Of a stretch of 64,000 bases of DNA, positions 24,485-33,126 are shown piece after piece. Source of the stretch: Pseudomonas sp. ABC1 (GTDB lineage: Bacteria > Pseudomonadota > Gammaproteobacteria > Pseudomonadales > Pseudomonadaceae); contig NZ_CP058349.1 in NCBI RefSeq assembly GCF_013395055.1, positions 620,001 through 684,000 of the forward strand, written 5' to 3'. A model generated the notes under the pieces. It was not told the DNA's origin. It was given only the letters and a program-made list of their open reading frames with translations, and searched no databases. The translations under genes and the position numbers were made by a program. The number at the start of each line of letters is the position of its first letter. Within the stretch, counting starts at the first letter, position 1.

Positions 24485-24501
24485 ATGTTATAAAGTAACA
24501 T
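24485..24501 (-). promoter_or_regulatory. Zur box (zinc uptake regulator operator) of the folE2 operon
   Basis: A perfect 6-bp inverted repeat, ATGTTA, five bases, TAACAT, in an AT-rich pocket 55 bp upstream of the folE2 start. It matches the GTTATA...TAAC pattern of Pseudomonas Zur sites. The five genes downstream are those usually derepressed by zinc starvation. AT-rich -10-like sequences overlap it, consistent with repression by occlusion. Confidence 0.8.
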
Positions 24502-24639
24502 AAATAGCAACGACGCTCGGACACACGCACAGCAGATCCTGCTGGCACCACACGAGCAGCGTGGGCCACGGACAGGGATTATCGGCAGGGAATTCGCGGG
24601 CAGCCTGCGGCAATCCTCAGGCTGGGGAAATCGACAGTC

Positions 24640-25422
24640 TCAGCCTTTCAGGCTCTTCTTGGCATAGATGTCATAGCGACTGGACTTGCCTTCCAGACGA
24701 TAGGAGGGCTCGGCACCTTCCAACGCGGGCGCCTTGCGCGGCCGCTTGACCACCACCCGGTGACTGGCTAGGCGCAAGGCCTCGGCCAGTAGCGCCGGTG
24801 CATCCAGGTCGTCGCCGACGAATGGCCGGAACAGCCGCATCTCCTTCTTGACCAGCGCACTCTTGTCGCGATGCGGAAACATCGGGTCCAGATAGACCAC
24901 TTGCGGTGGCTCGTCGCTCCAGTCGCGCATCAGTTCGATGGCATTGCCTGGCAACAACGCCATGCGCTGCATGATGTCCTGTACGTCCGCCGACTGCGCG
25001 GCACGCGCCAGGCCGTCCTCCAGCAGCGCAGCGACCAGCGGTTGGCGCTCGATCATCCGCACCTCGCAGCCCAGGGTAGCCAGCACGAATGCATCCCGGC
25101 CAAGCCCGGCGGTGGCGTCCAGCACCCGCGGCCGAATGCCCGGCGCGATTCCGACCGCCTTGGCGATCATCTGCCCGCTGCCACCGCCGAACTGACGGCG
25201 ATGCGCCACCGCGCCCTCGACGAAATCGACCCGCACCGCCCCCGGTGCCTGTGGCCCCAGCTCAAGCAGCTGCAGGCCGTTATCGCCCAGTTGCAAGACG
25301 AAATCCGCATCATCCTGGCCAAGCGGCAAACCCAGGCGATCCGCCCAGGCACGTGCTCGATCGATGTAAAGGGAATCGAGCGCTTCGACACGAATACGCG
25401 GGGCAGAAGAAGGCATGGACAT
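24640..25422 (-). CDS. rsmJ: 16S rRNA (guanine1516-N2)-methyltransferase
   Basis: 260 residues, SAM-dependent. Motifs: VLDATAGLGRDAFVLA (motif I, about 112-127), MIERQPLVAAL (motif II), and VYLDPMFPHRDKSA (the DPMFP catalytic motif). Methylates G1516 of 16S rRNA. Start taken at MSMPSSAPR; the second Met two codons on is also possible. The first of a block (rsmJ, DUF72, short gene, tsaB, adk, ppc) in an order seen in other Pseudomonas. Confidence 0.92.
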   Translation of the reverse strand: MSMPSSAPRIRVEALDSLYIDRARAWADRLGLPLGQDDADFVLQLGDNGLQLLELGPQAPGAVRVDFVEGAVAHRRQFGGGSGQMIAKAVGIAPGIRPRVLDATAGLGRDAFVLATLGCEVRMIERQPLVAALLEDGLARAAQSADVQDIMQRMALLPGNAIELMRDWSDEPPQVVYLDPMFPHRDKSALVKKEMRLFRPFVGDDLDAPALLAEALRLASHRVVVKRPRKAPALEGAEPSYRLEGKSSRYDIYAKKSLKG

Positions 25423-25486
25423 GGACCGGGACTGCGAGGCCGGCAATTGTCGATAAAGCAGCCGGTGGCTGCAAGCGACCGCCCCA

Positions 25487-26344
25487 CTATTCCAGCAACG
25501 ACAGCTGCGCTTCCTCGGGCGGCTCAGGCCAGTGCAGCTCCGGCAACCCGGGCAGGCGCTCGGCCAGTTGCCGGTGAAAGCGCAGCGCCAGCTCCGGCGC
25601 CCGGTGGTTGTCCGGGGTATGCAGATAGATATGTGGCGTGCGGCCCTGCTCGATCCAGCCGGCCAGTTTGTCCAGCCAGGGCGCCAGGAAAGGGTCATTG
25701 GCCGACAGTTCGGGATGCCCGATAAAGCGCACTTGCGGGCTGTCGCTGAAAGCCGCTGGCCGTGGCGGCAGCCGAGGTTTCTTGCTTTGCGCGTGCAACA
25801 GCGCGGGGTCGTCCGAATGGCAACTGAACAGTGCCCTTGAATCCAGGCAGATACGCTCGATACCCCTGTCCAGCAACAGTCGGTTGAGCGCCCGCTCCTC
25901 GTCGCCCTTGGCAAAGAACGCCCGGTGCCGCACTTCGAGTGCCAGCGGCACCCGGACATGCTCGAACAGCGCCACCAGCTCTGGCAGGCGCGAGGGGCCG
26001 AAGCTGGCCGGCAGTTGCAACCAGAACGGCGTGATACGCGAGCCCAACGGTGCCATCAGGCGCTCGAAGGCATCCACCTGCTCCAGTGCCATGCGCAAGT
26101 CCTGGGCCTGGCTGATTTCCCGTGGGAACTTGGCGCAGAAGCGAAAGCCCTCGGGCATCAACGCCAGCCAGCGACGAACCTTTTCCTCACTGGGCCAGGC
26201 ATAAAGAGTGGTATTGCCCTCGACGCAGTTGAAGACCGAACAGTAGTGACTGAGAAAGTCGCTGGCCGGCATCGCTGTCGGGTACAGGGAGCCGCGCCAG
26301 GCGGACTCGTTCCAGGAGGGACAGCCGATGAAATAAGGCAGCAC
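25487..26344 (-). CDS. DUF72 family protein (YecE-like)
   Basis: 285 residues, TIM-barrel-like DUF72 family. Conserved features include the start FIGCPSWNESAWRGSLYP, NCVEGNTTLYAWP, KFPREISQ, LEVRHRAFF and the C-terminal YLHTPDNHRAPELA. Biochemical role unknown. It overlaps the preceding short gene closely (2 bp apart) and probably shares its transcript. Confidence 0.85.
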   Translation of the reverse strand: MLPYFIGCPSWNESAWRGSLYPTAMPASDFLSHYCSVFNCVEGNTTLYAWPSEEKVRRWLALMPEGFRFCAKFPREISQAQDLRMALEQVDAFERLMAPLGSRITPFWLQLPASFGPSRLPELVALFEHVRVPLALEVRHRAFFAKGDEERALNRLLLDRGIERICLDSRALFSCHSDDPALLHAQSKKPRLPPRPAAFSDSPQVRFIGHPELSANDPFLAPWLDKLAGWIEQGRTPHIYLHTPDNHRAPELALRFHRQLAERLPGLPELHWPEPPEEAQLSLLE

Positions 26345-26346
26345 GG

Positions 26347-26694
26347 TCAGGCGTAGAGGTCCAGCCCCAGCACATCGTGGGAGTCGAAGTCGGTACGGAA
26401 CGAGGCGGTACTGGCATAACTGGCCAGTGCCTCGGCGACACGGGTCGAAACGGGGCGACTCATGGTCGCTTCGAAACGGGCCGAAAGCGAGGTGATGCTC
26501 GTTGCAGAGGAGGAGGATTCAGACTGCTGCGCCGAGGTCGATGCCTGGGAAGCGGTTTCGCCAGAAACGCTGTCGCTCGTACCACGGTCGGCGATCCGCT
26601 GCGTTTCCTCATAGGGTGCCAGCGCACGACCGGGAGCGACCGGGGTGCGTTCTACGGGATAGGCGGAAGAGGATAAACCGTTGATCAACATCAT
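26347..26694 (-). CDS. Hypothetical protein, Ser/Thr-rich, low complexity centre
   Basis: 115 residues from MMLINGLSSSAYP; an upstream Met would add 17 residues. The middle (about residues 35-75) is rich in Ser, Thr, Ala and Gln (ETASQASTSAQQSESSSSA), probably disordered. The C-terminal part (SRPVSTRVAEALASYASTA..HDVLGLDLYA) looks like a short structured module. No signal peptide or membrane segment. A small gene at this place is also found in other Pseudomonas; function unknown. Confidence 0.65.
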   Translation of the reverse strand: MMLINGLSSSAYPVERTPVAPGRALAPYEETQRIADRGTSDSVSGETASQASTSAQQSESSSSATSITSLSARFEATMSRPVSTRVAEALASYASTASFRTDFDSHDVLGLDLYA

Positions 26695-26754
26695 GCGATC
26701 CTGCACAGACCGGGCGACTTTATCTGGCGCCCAGGCAATTGGCAATCAGTGCGC

Positions 26755-27432
26755 TCACTTCTGCTGCTTCACCGTGGCCACGTTGTCTCGCAGATAGACC
26801 GGCTGGGCCTGATCGGCCTCCAGCGCCTCGCCCCGCGCCCAGGCGAAGCGAGCCAGGGTCAGCAGGTCCTCGGCATGGGGCAGCATACTGGCATCGCTGC
26901 CCTGCACCGACACCGGTATGCGCGATGCCAATCCCCAACCCGTGCCGGCGCCGAACCATTCGCCAGCGCTGGCGCGAGGCAGAGTCACGTGCTCTGGTGG
27001 CAGGACTGCCTCCAGGCCCGCCAGGCCCATCTCACCCTCACGCTCGACGAAGCATCCCCAATACAGCTCATCCATCCGTGCATCGATGGCTGCTGCCACC
27101 TGCCGCGCACCATGCTCACGCAGCGCACGCTGGGCGAGCACTGCAAGGGTGGAAATCGGCAGCACCGGACGCTCCAGAGCGAACGCCAGCCCCTGCACCA
27201 CGCCCACGGCGATACGGACGCCGGTAAAGGCACCGGGGCCACGGCCAAAGGCGATGGCATCGACCGCTGTCAGCGGCACACCGGCCTCATCCAGCAGCTC
27301 ACGCACCATCGGCAGCAGGCGCTTGGCATGCAGTCGTGGAATCACTTCGTAGCGGCTGGTCACACGCCCGGCGTGCAACAACGCCACCGAACAGGCTTCG
27401 GTCGCGGTATCCAGAGCCAGCAAGGTCGTCAT
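26755..27432 (-). CDS. tsaB: tRNA threonylcarbamoyladenosine biosynthesis protein TsaB
   Basis: 225 residues, ASKHA-fold protein that partners TsaD and TsaE in making t6A37 on ANN-reading tRNAs. Starts LLALDTATEACSVALLHAGRV (phosphate-1 motif) with the typical GRGPGAFTGVRIAVGVVQGLA segment near 70-90. Length and N-terminal motif are normal. Gene order with adk and ppc matches Pseudomonas. Confidence 0.93.
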   Translation of the reverse strand: MTTLLALDTATEACSVALLHAGRVTSRYEVIPRLHAKRLLPMVRELLDEAGVPLTAVDAIAFGRGPGAFTGVRIAVGVVQGLAFALERPVLPISTLAVLAQRALREHGARQVAAAIDARMDELYWGCFVEREGEMGLAGLEAVLPPEHVTLPRASAGEWFGAGTGWGLASRIPVSVQGSDASMLPHAEDLLTLARFAWARGEALEADQAQPVYLRDNVATVKQQK

Positions 27433-27446
27433 GGTGGAGATTCTTC

Positions 27447-27480
27447 AAAAAGCGGCAGCCCTGCGGGATGGCAGGGCTGC
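27447..27480 (-). terminator. Rho-independent terminator downstream of adk
   Basis: On the minus strand: GCAGCCCTGC, six-base loop, GCAGGGCTGC, then CGCTTTTTG. A perfect 10-bp stem with a T run, 30 bp after the adk stop codon, separating adk from tsaB. Confidence 0.85.
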
Positions 27481-27509
27481 GAGGGTTGCATTCAGATCGC
27501 GAAGGAAGC

Positions 27510-28157
27510 TCAGGCCAGAGCGGCGAACACCTTGGCGGTGATCTCTTCGACCGAACCGACACCTTCCACGCGGTTGTAGCGCGGCGTGCCTTCGACCTTG
27601 GCCAGGTCCTGATAGAAGTCCACCAGCGGCTTGGTCTGGGAATGGTAGAGCGACAGGCGGTGACGCACGGTTTCTTCCAGGTCGTCCTGGCGCTGCACCA
27701 GTTCTTCACCAGTGACGTCGTCCTTGCCGGCTTCCTTCGGCGGATTGTGCTCGACATGGTAGACACGACCGGAGGCCGGGTGCACGCGACGGCCGGACAT
27801 ACGCTGGACGATCACCTCGTCGTCCACGTCGATTTCCAGTACGTGGTCGAGCTTCACACCGGCATCCTTCAGCGCCTGGGCCTGGGGGATGGTGCGCGGG
27901 AAGCCGTCGAACAGGAAGCCGTTGGCGCAGTCGGGCTGGGTCAGGCGTTCCTGGATCAGGGCGATGATGATCTCGTCGGAAACCAGGCCACCACTCTCCA
28001 TGACACCCTTGACGCGCAGGCCAAGCTCGCTGCCCGCCTTGACCGCTGCGCGCAGCATGTCACCGGTGGAAATTTGCGGGATACCGAACTTCTCGGTGAT
28101 GAACCGGGCCTGGGTACCTTTGCCGGCACCCGGCGCTCCCAACAGAATCACGCGCAT
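27510..28157 (-). CDS. adk: Adenylate kinase
   Basis: 215 residues. AMP + ATP to 2 ADP. P-loop GAPGAGKGTQ (7-16), AMP-binding segment STGDMLRAAV, FPRT motif (DGFPRTIPQA), lid domain (about 122-160, long type without a Cys4 zinc site: GRRVHPASGRVYHVEHNPP). Essential cytosolic enzyme. A terminator follows directly. Confidence 0.97.
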   Translation of the reverse strand: MRVILLGAPGAGKGTQARFITEKFGIPQISTGDMLRAAVKAGSELGLRVKGVMESGGLVSDEIIIALIQERLTQPDCANGFLFDGFPRTIPQAQALKDAGVKLDHVLEIDVDDEVIVQRMSGRRVHPASGRVYHVEHNPPKEAGKDDVTGEELVQRQDDLEETVRHRLSLYHSQTKPLVDFYQDLAKVEGTPRYNRVEGVGSVEEITAKVFAALA

Positions 28158-28554
28158 CAGAAACTCCTCAAGTTTGCACAGGCCATATCGCCCTGGCAGC
28201 CACCGCCGAACCTCCAGAACCTGATGGGCCCGGCAGCCATGCCACCTGTTTATCGTCACGCCCGAAGCAGGCGTCTCAAAGCGCTCATGCCCCGCTGTCC
28301 AATGCCCGCAGGCCACAGCAAGGCACGCAATATTCGATCATTGCCATCATGGCAAAAGGCTGGACACGATACACAGCGCACCCACCCCGTACAAGGGTGA
28401 ACGCAGGACGGCCCGGCCTCAGCGCAAGGTGAAACCATCCTGCGAAAAGGCCCGAAGAGCCCGGCACGCAGCCGCCTGGAAGGCAGGAGAACGGTGTCAA
28501 CCGACGCGGCGACACCTCCCGGTTCTCTGCCCTTCCCTCACCCCTGCAGCGCCT
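28158..28554. other. 397-bp intergenic region between ppc and adk
   Basis: No convincing gene. It must hold the adk promoter and the end of the ppc transcript. Near 28481-28530 there is an imperfect inverted repeat (GGCAGGAGAAC...GGTTCTCTGCC with bulges) close after the ppc stop that could act as a weak terminator. A second symmetric string, ATTGCCATCATGGCAA, occurs at 28338-28353. Nothing else recognised. Confidence 0.4.
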
Positions 28555-31191
28555 TCAACCGGTATTGCGCAAACCGGCGGCAATCCCGGCCACACTGACC
28601 AGCAACGCCTGCTCCAGCGGGCTGTCCGCCGCGACATCGGGTTGTCGCGAACGGGCCAGCAGTTCGATCTGCATCAGGTGCAAGGGGTCCAGGTAGGTGT
28701 TGCGCAGGCTGAAGGCTTCCAGTGTCTCGGGGCTGTGGGCGAGCAGTTGTGACTGACCGGTCAATCCCGTTACCGCCCGGACCGCACGCGACAATCGGTC
28801 GCGCAGCCGCGCGCCCAACTCCAGCAGCGAGGCGTCAACCAGGCGCGCGTCGTAGCGGCTGGCGAGCTCCTCGTCGGTCTTGGCAAGCACCATTTCCAGC
28901 ATGTCGATGCGGGTCGCGAAGAACGGCCATTGCTGACGCATGCTTTCCAGCACCTGCTGCTCGCCTCGGCCCAGGGCATTCTCCAGTGCCCGTTCCCAGC
29001 CGAGCCAGGCCGGCAGCATCAACCGTGTCTGGGTCCAGGCGAAGATCCACGGAATCGCCCGCAGGCTCTCCACGCCGCCCTCGCGGCGCTTGGCCGGACG
29101 GCTGCCCAGAGGCAGGCGCCCCAGCTCCTGCTCAGGCGTGGCCTGGCGGAAATAGTCGACGAACTGTGGGTTGTCGCGCACCACCGAACGATAGGCTTCG
29201 ACGCCATCGCAGGCCAGCCGCTCCATCACCTCGCGCCAACGCGGCTCGGGCATCGGCGGCGGCAACAGGGTCGCTTCGAGAATGGCCGCCAGGTAGATAT
29301 TCAGGTTCTGCTCGGCAATCCCCGACAGACCGAACTTGAAGCGGATCATCTCGCCCTGCTCGGTGGTGCGGAAACGCCCTTTCACCGACCCTGGCGGCTG
29401 CGACAGGATGGCCGCATGGGCCGGTCCGCCGCCGCGCCCGACGCTACCACCGCGCCCATGGAACAACAGCAGTTCGACGCCATGGCGGGCACAGATATCG
29501 ACCAGTGCCTCCTGCGCCCGGTACTGCGCCCAGGCCGCCGCCGTGGTGCCGGCGTCCTTGGCCGAGTCGGAATAGCCGATCATCACTTCCTGGGCGCCCG
29601 CCAGCCGCTCGCGGTAACCTGGCAGCGACAACAACCAGTCGACCACCTGGCCAGCGGCATTCAGGTCATCCAGCGTCTCGAACAACGGCGCCACGCGCAT
29701 GGGCCGTGACAGGCCCGCCTCCTTCAGCAGCAGTTGCACCGCCAGCACATCGGAGGCGCTGCGCGCCATGGAGATCACGTAGGAACCCAGGGAGGCCGCT
29801 GGCGCCTGGGCGATCACCGCACAGGTTGCCAGCACTTCGGCGGTTGGCGCCGATGGCTGGTAGCAGCGGGGCAACAAGGGGCGGCGGCTGTCCAGCTCGG
29901 CCGACAGAAAGGCCAGACGCTGCGCCTCGTCCCACTGCTGGTAATCGCCAAGGCCGAGGTACTCGGTGATTTCGCCCAGGGCGGCACTGTGCCGCGAGGA
30001 GTCCTGGCGAATGTCCAGTCGCACCAGGAACAGGCCGAAGGCCGCCACCCGGCGCAGGCAATCGAGCAGGACACCATCGGCGATCACATGCATGCCGCAG
30101 GCATGCAGCGAGCGGTGGCAGAGCGCCAGCGGCTCACGCAGCTCGGCATTGTCCTGCAGGACCTGGCTACCAGGCGGCACGTCGCTGTCCTGCGCGGCGG
30201 CAGCCCAGTCGCGGGTCGCCAGCAGGCGCTCACGCAAGCCCTTGAGCAGCTCACGGTAGGGTTCGGGACTGTCGCCGACCTGGGCGCGCAGTTCGTCGCT
30301 GGCATTCTGCATCGACAGGGTGGTGATCAGATCTTCGATATCACGCAAGTAGAGGTCGGCCGCGACTTCCCGCGCCAGCAGTAATACCGAACGGCTCACC
30401 GTCGACGTCACATTGGGGTTGCCATCGCGGTCGCCGCCCATCCAGGAGGCGAAGCGAATCGGCGCCGCCTCAATGGGCAAGGGTTGCCCGGCCGTTTCAC
30501 GCAGGATCGCATCGGCCTGGCGGAAGACATTGGGTAACGCCTGCCAGAGCGAACTCTCGATGGTGGCGAAGCCCCACTTGGCTTCCTCCAGCGGCGTCGG
30601 GCGGTTGCGGCGGATTTCTTCGGTGTGCCAGGCCTCGGCGATCAGCCGTTGCAGGTTCAGTTCGATACGCGCCAGTTCGTCCGGGGACAGATCGGTGTGA
30701 TCGCGGGCCGCCAGTTGCGCGGCAATAGCATCGTATTTCTGGATCAGGGTGCGCCGCGACACTTCGGTCGGGTGCGCGGTCAGCACCAGCTCGATATCCA
30801 GCTGCGCGACGTGCCGGGCCAGTTGTTGCGGGGTATGGCCTGCCGCCTGCAGACGGGCCAACAAATCGGCGAGCATGCTTTCTTCGAAAGGTGCCGCTTC
30901 GCCTTCACGGCGCCGCCGGGCCTTGTGGTACTGCTCGGCGATATTGGCCAGGTTGAGAAACTGGTTGAACGCCCGCGACATCGGCAGCAACTCGCTCTCG
31001 CTGAGGCTATCGAGGGTGGCGGCAAGCTGGGCGGCACCATCAGCCGAGCCCTGGCGGGCACTCTTGGCCCCTTTGCGGATCAGTTCGATCTTTTCGAAGA
31101 ACCGGTCACCATGCTGTTCGCGAATGGTCCTGCCCAGCAGTTCACCCAGCAGATGCACGTTCTCACGCAAGCGCACGTCTATTTTCGCCAT
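28555..31191 (-). CDS. ppc: Phosphoenolpyruvate carboxylase
   Basis: 878 residues. PEP + bicarbonate to oxaloacetate, feeding the TCA cycle. Catalytic His in VLTAHPTEVSRRTLIQKY (about 140-158), second signature FHGRGGSVGRGGGPAHAAI (about 560-580) with the glycine-rich loop, and FRTTEQGEMI. C terminus AGIAAGLRNTG is the usual allosteric end. The start MAKIDVRL is chosen over in-frame Met codons up to 32 residues earlier. Confidence 0.97.
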   Translation of the reverse strand: MAKIDVRLRENVHLLGELLGRTIREQHGDRFFEKIELIRKGAKSARQGSADGAAQLAATLDSLSESELLPMSRAFNQFLNLANIAEQYHKARRRREGEAAPFEESMLADLLARLQAAGHTPQQLARHVAQLDIELVLTAHPTEVSRRTLIQKYDAIAAQLAARDHTDLSPDELARIELNLQRLIAEAWHTEEIRRNRPTPLEEAKWGFATIESSLWQALPNVFRQADAILRETAGQPLPIEAAPIRFASWMGGDRDGNPNVTSTVSRSVLLLAREVAADLYLRDIEDLITTLSMQNASDELRAQVGDSPEPYRELLKGLRERLLATRDWAAAAQDSDVPPGSQVLQDNAELREPLALCHRSLHACGMHVIADGVLLDCLRRVAAFGLFLVRLDIRQDSSRHSAALGEITEYLGLGDYQQWDEAQRLAFLSAELDSRRPLLPRCYQPSAPTAEVLATCAVIAQAPAASLGSYVISMARSASDVLAVQLLLKEAGLSRPMRVAPLFETLDDLNAAGQVVDWLLSLPGYRERLAGAQEVMIGYSDSAKDAGTTAAAWAQYRAQEALVDICARHGVELLLFHGRGGSVGRGGGPAHAAILSQPPGSVKGRFRTTEQGEMIRFKFGLSGIAEQNLNIYLAAILEATLLPPPMPEPRWREVMERLACDGVEAYRSVVRDNPQFVDYFRQATPEQELGRLPLGSRPAKRREGGVESLRAIPWIFAWTQTRLMLPAWLGWERALENALGRGEQQVLESMRQQWPFFATRIDMLEMVLAKTDEELASRYDARLVDASLLELGARLRDRLSRAVRAVTGLTGQSQLLAHSPETLEAFSLRNTYLDPLHLMQIELLARSRQPDVAADSPLEQALLVSVAGIAAGLRNTG

Positions 31192-31474
31192 GCAACCTCT
31201 CCATTGACTCGGCGGATCGGGAATCACCGCCGCTACGGGCCGAGCATCGGCTCGCCCCAGCATACGGTCATCGACCATGACCGACATCCGCGCACCGAAC
31301 TTTCTCGCAGCGCCGATATCCGAATGACCGTGACATCAGTTTGCCTCGCAACTGAACATTTTTCGACGAACGGCATCAGAGAAATATGCCCATGTGTTGC
31401 CCGGAGCGATTTCGGACGATGCAGCCAGCTACCCATACCAACGACCGTCAGCAATTCGTCAAAGGAGACTGACC

Positions 31475-31870
31475 ATGAAGCAACCCTCCCTCAACAACCG
31501 CGATTCGCGCTCCGTACTGCCCAAGCTGGCCGCCGTGGCCCTGGGCGGCCTGATGCTGACCGCCTGCGCCGGCAACCCGCCGACCGAGCAGTTCGCTGTC
31601 ACCAACTCTGCGGTGAGAAGCGCCGTCAGCGCTGGCGGGACCGAGTTCGCACCGGTCGAGACCCGCTCCGCACAGGAGAAGTGGAAAGACGCAGAGCTGG
31701 CTCTGCAGAAGAAGGACTACGACAAGGCACGCACCCTGGCCGAACAGGCCGAGTGGGATGCCCGCCTGGCCGAGCGCAAGACTCAGGCGGCCAAGGCCCA
31801 GAAAGCACTGGAAGATGCCCAGCGCGGCGTACAGGAACTGCGTGACGAAGGTCTGCGCAACGCCCAGTAA
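31475..31870 (+). CDS. DUF4398 lipoprotein
   Basis: 131 residues. An unusually long, basic N region leads to a lipoprotein signal with lipobox LTAC (Cys about residue 32). The mature part has one DUF4398 helical repeat region (KWKDAELALQKKDYDKARTLAEQAEWDARLAERKTQAAKAQ), rich in Ala, Lys and Glu. RBS AAAGGAG is 8 bp upstream. It precedes lptF by 44 bp; the same pair occurs in P. aeruginosa. Probably a periplasmic or outer-membrane helper of the OmpA-like lipoprotein. Confidence 0.82.
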   Translation: MKQPSLNNRDSRSVLPKLAAVALGGLMLTACAGNPPTEQFAVTNSAVRSAVSAGGTEFAPVETRSAQEKWKDAELALQKKDYDKARTLAEQAEWDARLAERKTQAAKAQKALEDAQRGVQELRDEGLRNAQ

Positions 31871-31914
31871 GCCCCCTCGTGGCTCGATCCTCTCAGATAA
31901 AGGAATGACTCATT

Positions 31915-32697
31915 ATGCAAAAGCTCGTTACCCTTCCCGCCCTGCTGGCTCTGTCCGTTGCCCTCGCAGCGTGCTCGACACCGCCCAACGCCAACCTGGA
32001 ACAGGCGCGTAGCAAGTTTTCCGCACTGCAATCCGATCCACGCTCCAACACCCTGGCCGCGCTGGAAACCGAAGACGCCAGCAAGGCGCTGGACAAGGCC
32101 AACAAGGCCTATCTGGATGACGCCAAGGAAGCGAAGGTCGATCAGCTCTCCTACCTGACCAAGCGCCGTATCGAGCTGGCCGAGCAGACCATCGCCCTGC
32201 GCGCCGCAGAGAACGACCTGAAGAAATCCTCCACAGAGCGTGCCAAGGCACTGCTGGAAGCTCGCGAAGCGGAGATCCGCAAGCTGCAGACCGAACTGCA
32301 AGGCAAGAAAACCGAGCGCGGCACCCTGGTGACCTTCGGTGACGTGCTGTTCGACTTCAACCGTGCGGAACTGAAACAAGGCGGCCTGCACAACGTGCAG
32401 AAGCTGGCTGACTTCCTCAACGAAAACCCTGAGCGCAAGGTGATCGTCGAAGGCTATACCGACAGCACTGGCTCGGCGCAATACAACCAGGGCCTGTCCG
32501 AGCGCCGTGCCGACGCCGTGCGCCTGGCGCTGGTCCGCTTCGGCGTCAGCCCGCAGCGCATCGTGTCCCAGGGCTACGGCAAGGACTACCCGATCGCCAG
32601 CAACAGCAGTGAATCGGGCCGCGCCATGAACCGTCGCGTGGAGGTCACCATCTCCGACGACGCAAAACCCGTGGCACCGCGTTCTTCGGTACGCTGA
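31915..32697 (+). CDS. lptF: OmpA-family lipoprotein LptF
   Basis: 260 residues. Signal peptide with lipobox LAAC (Cys20). An N-terminal DUF4398-like helical region (about 25-125) is followed by a C-terminal OmpA peptidoglycan-binding domain (about 140-250) with the diaminopimelate-binding Asp/Arg pair in YTDSTGSAQYNQGLSERRADAV and NRRVEVTI. Anchors the outer membrane to peptidoglycan; in P. aeruginosa LptF contributes to envelope stress survival. A GC-rich hairpin follows the stop. Confidence 0.9.
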   Translation: MQKLVTLPALLALSVALAACSTPPNANLEQARSKFSALQSDPRSNTLAALETEDASKALDKANKAYLDDAKEAKVDQLSYLTKRRIELAEQTIALRAAENDLKKSSTERAKALLEAREAEIRKLQTELQGKKTERGTLVTFGDVLFDFNRAELKQGGLHNVQKLADFLNENPERKVIVEGYTDSTGSAQYNQGLSERRADAVRLALVRFGVSPQRIVSQGYGKDYPIASNSSESGRAMNRRVEVTISDDAKPVAPRSSVR

Positions 32698-32706
32698 CCA
32701 CACCGC

Positions 32707-32728
32707 GCGGGGGCCTCAGGGCCCCCGC
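32707..32728 (+). terminator. GC-rich hairpin after lptF
   Basis: GCGGGGGCC, four-base loop, GGCCCCCGC: a perfect 9-bp stem 10 bp after the lptF stop, between convergent genes. The following CACTTTC is only weakly T-rich, so it is a probable rather than canonical terminator. Confidence 0.55.
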
Positions 32729-32758
32729 CGCACTTTCAGACTTCGTCTCAAGACCGTT

Positions 32759-33091
32759 TCAGCGCAACAGACCTTCCGGTACCGGCGGCTGATCGCCGAC
32801 GCAACGAACCGCACGCTTGCGGTTATCCACCAGCACACCACTCAATCCCTTCTGCTGCACATCGAACAGGACGAGTACGCCGTCGATGCACTGCGCGACC
32901 TGGTCGGCCGGCTTCGCCGAGAGCTTGTAGTCCTCGCCCGGAATCGTCTTGAGCATGGTGTAGTCCGCCAGCAGCAAGGCATCTTCAGGCTTGGCGAAAT
33001 GCATGTAGCCGTAATAGCTCAGCACACCGACCGTGGCCGCGACCGTACCGATCGCAGTGAGAATGTAAGGAATGGGGTTGCGTTCGCTCAT
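32759..33091 (-). CDS. Small conserved hypothetical membrane-anchored protein
   Basis: 110 residues. One N-terminal transmembrane segment (about 8-32: IPYILTAIGTVAATVGVLSYYGYM) and a soluble remainder containing two Cys (CIDGV and RCVGDQ) that could form a disulfide outside the cytoplasm. Context matches the equivalent locus in other Pseudomonas. No known domain. Tail to tail with lptF. Confidence 0.7.
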   Translation of the reverse strand: MSERNPIPYILTAIGTVAATVGVLSYYGYMHFAKPEDALLLADYTMLKTIPGEDYKLSAKPADQVAQCIDGVLVLFDVQQKGLSGVLVDNRKRAVRCVGDQPPVPEGLLR

Positions 33092-33126
33092 GGGGAAATC
33101 CAGTCAGAAAGAGCCGGTTCGAAGCA

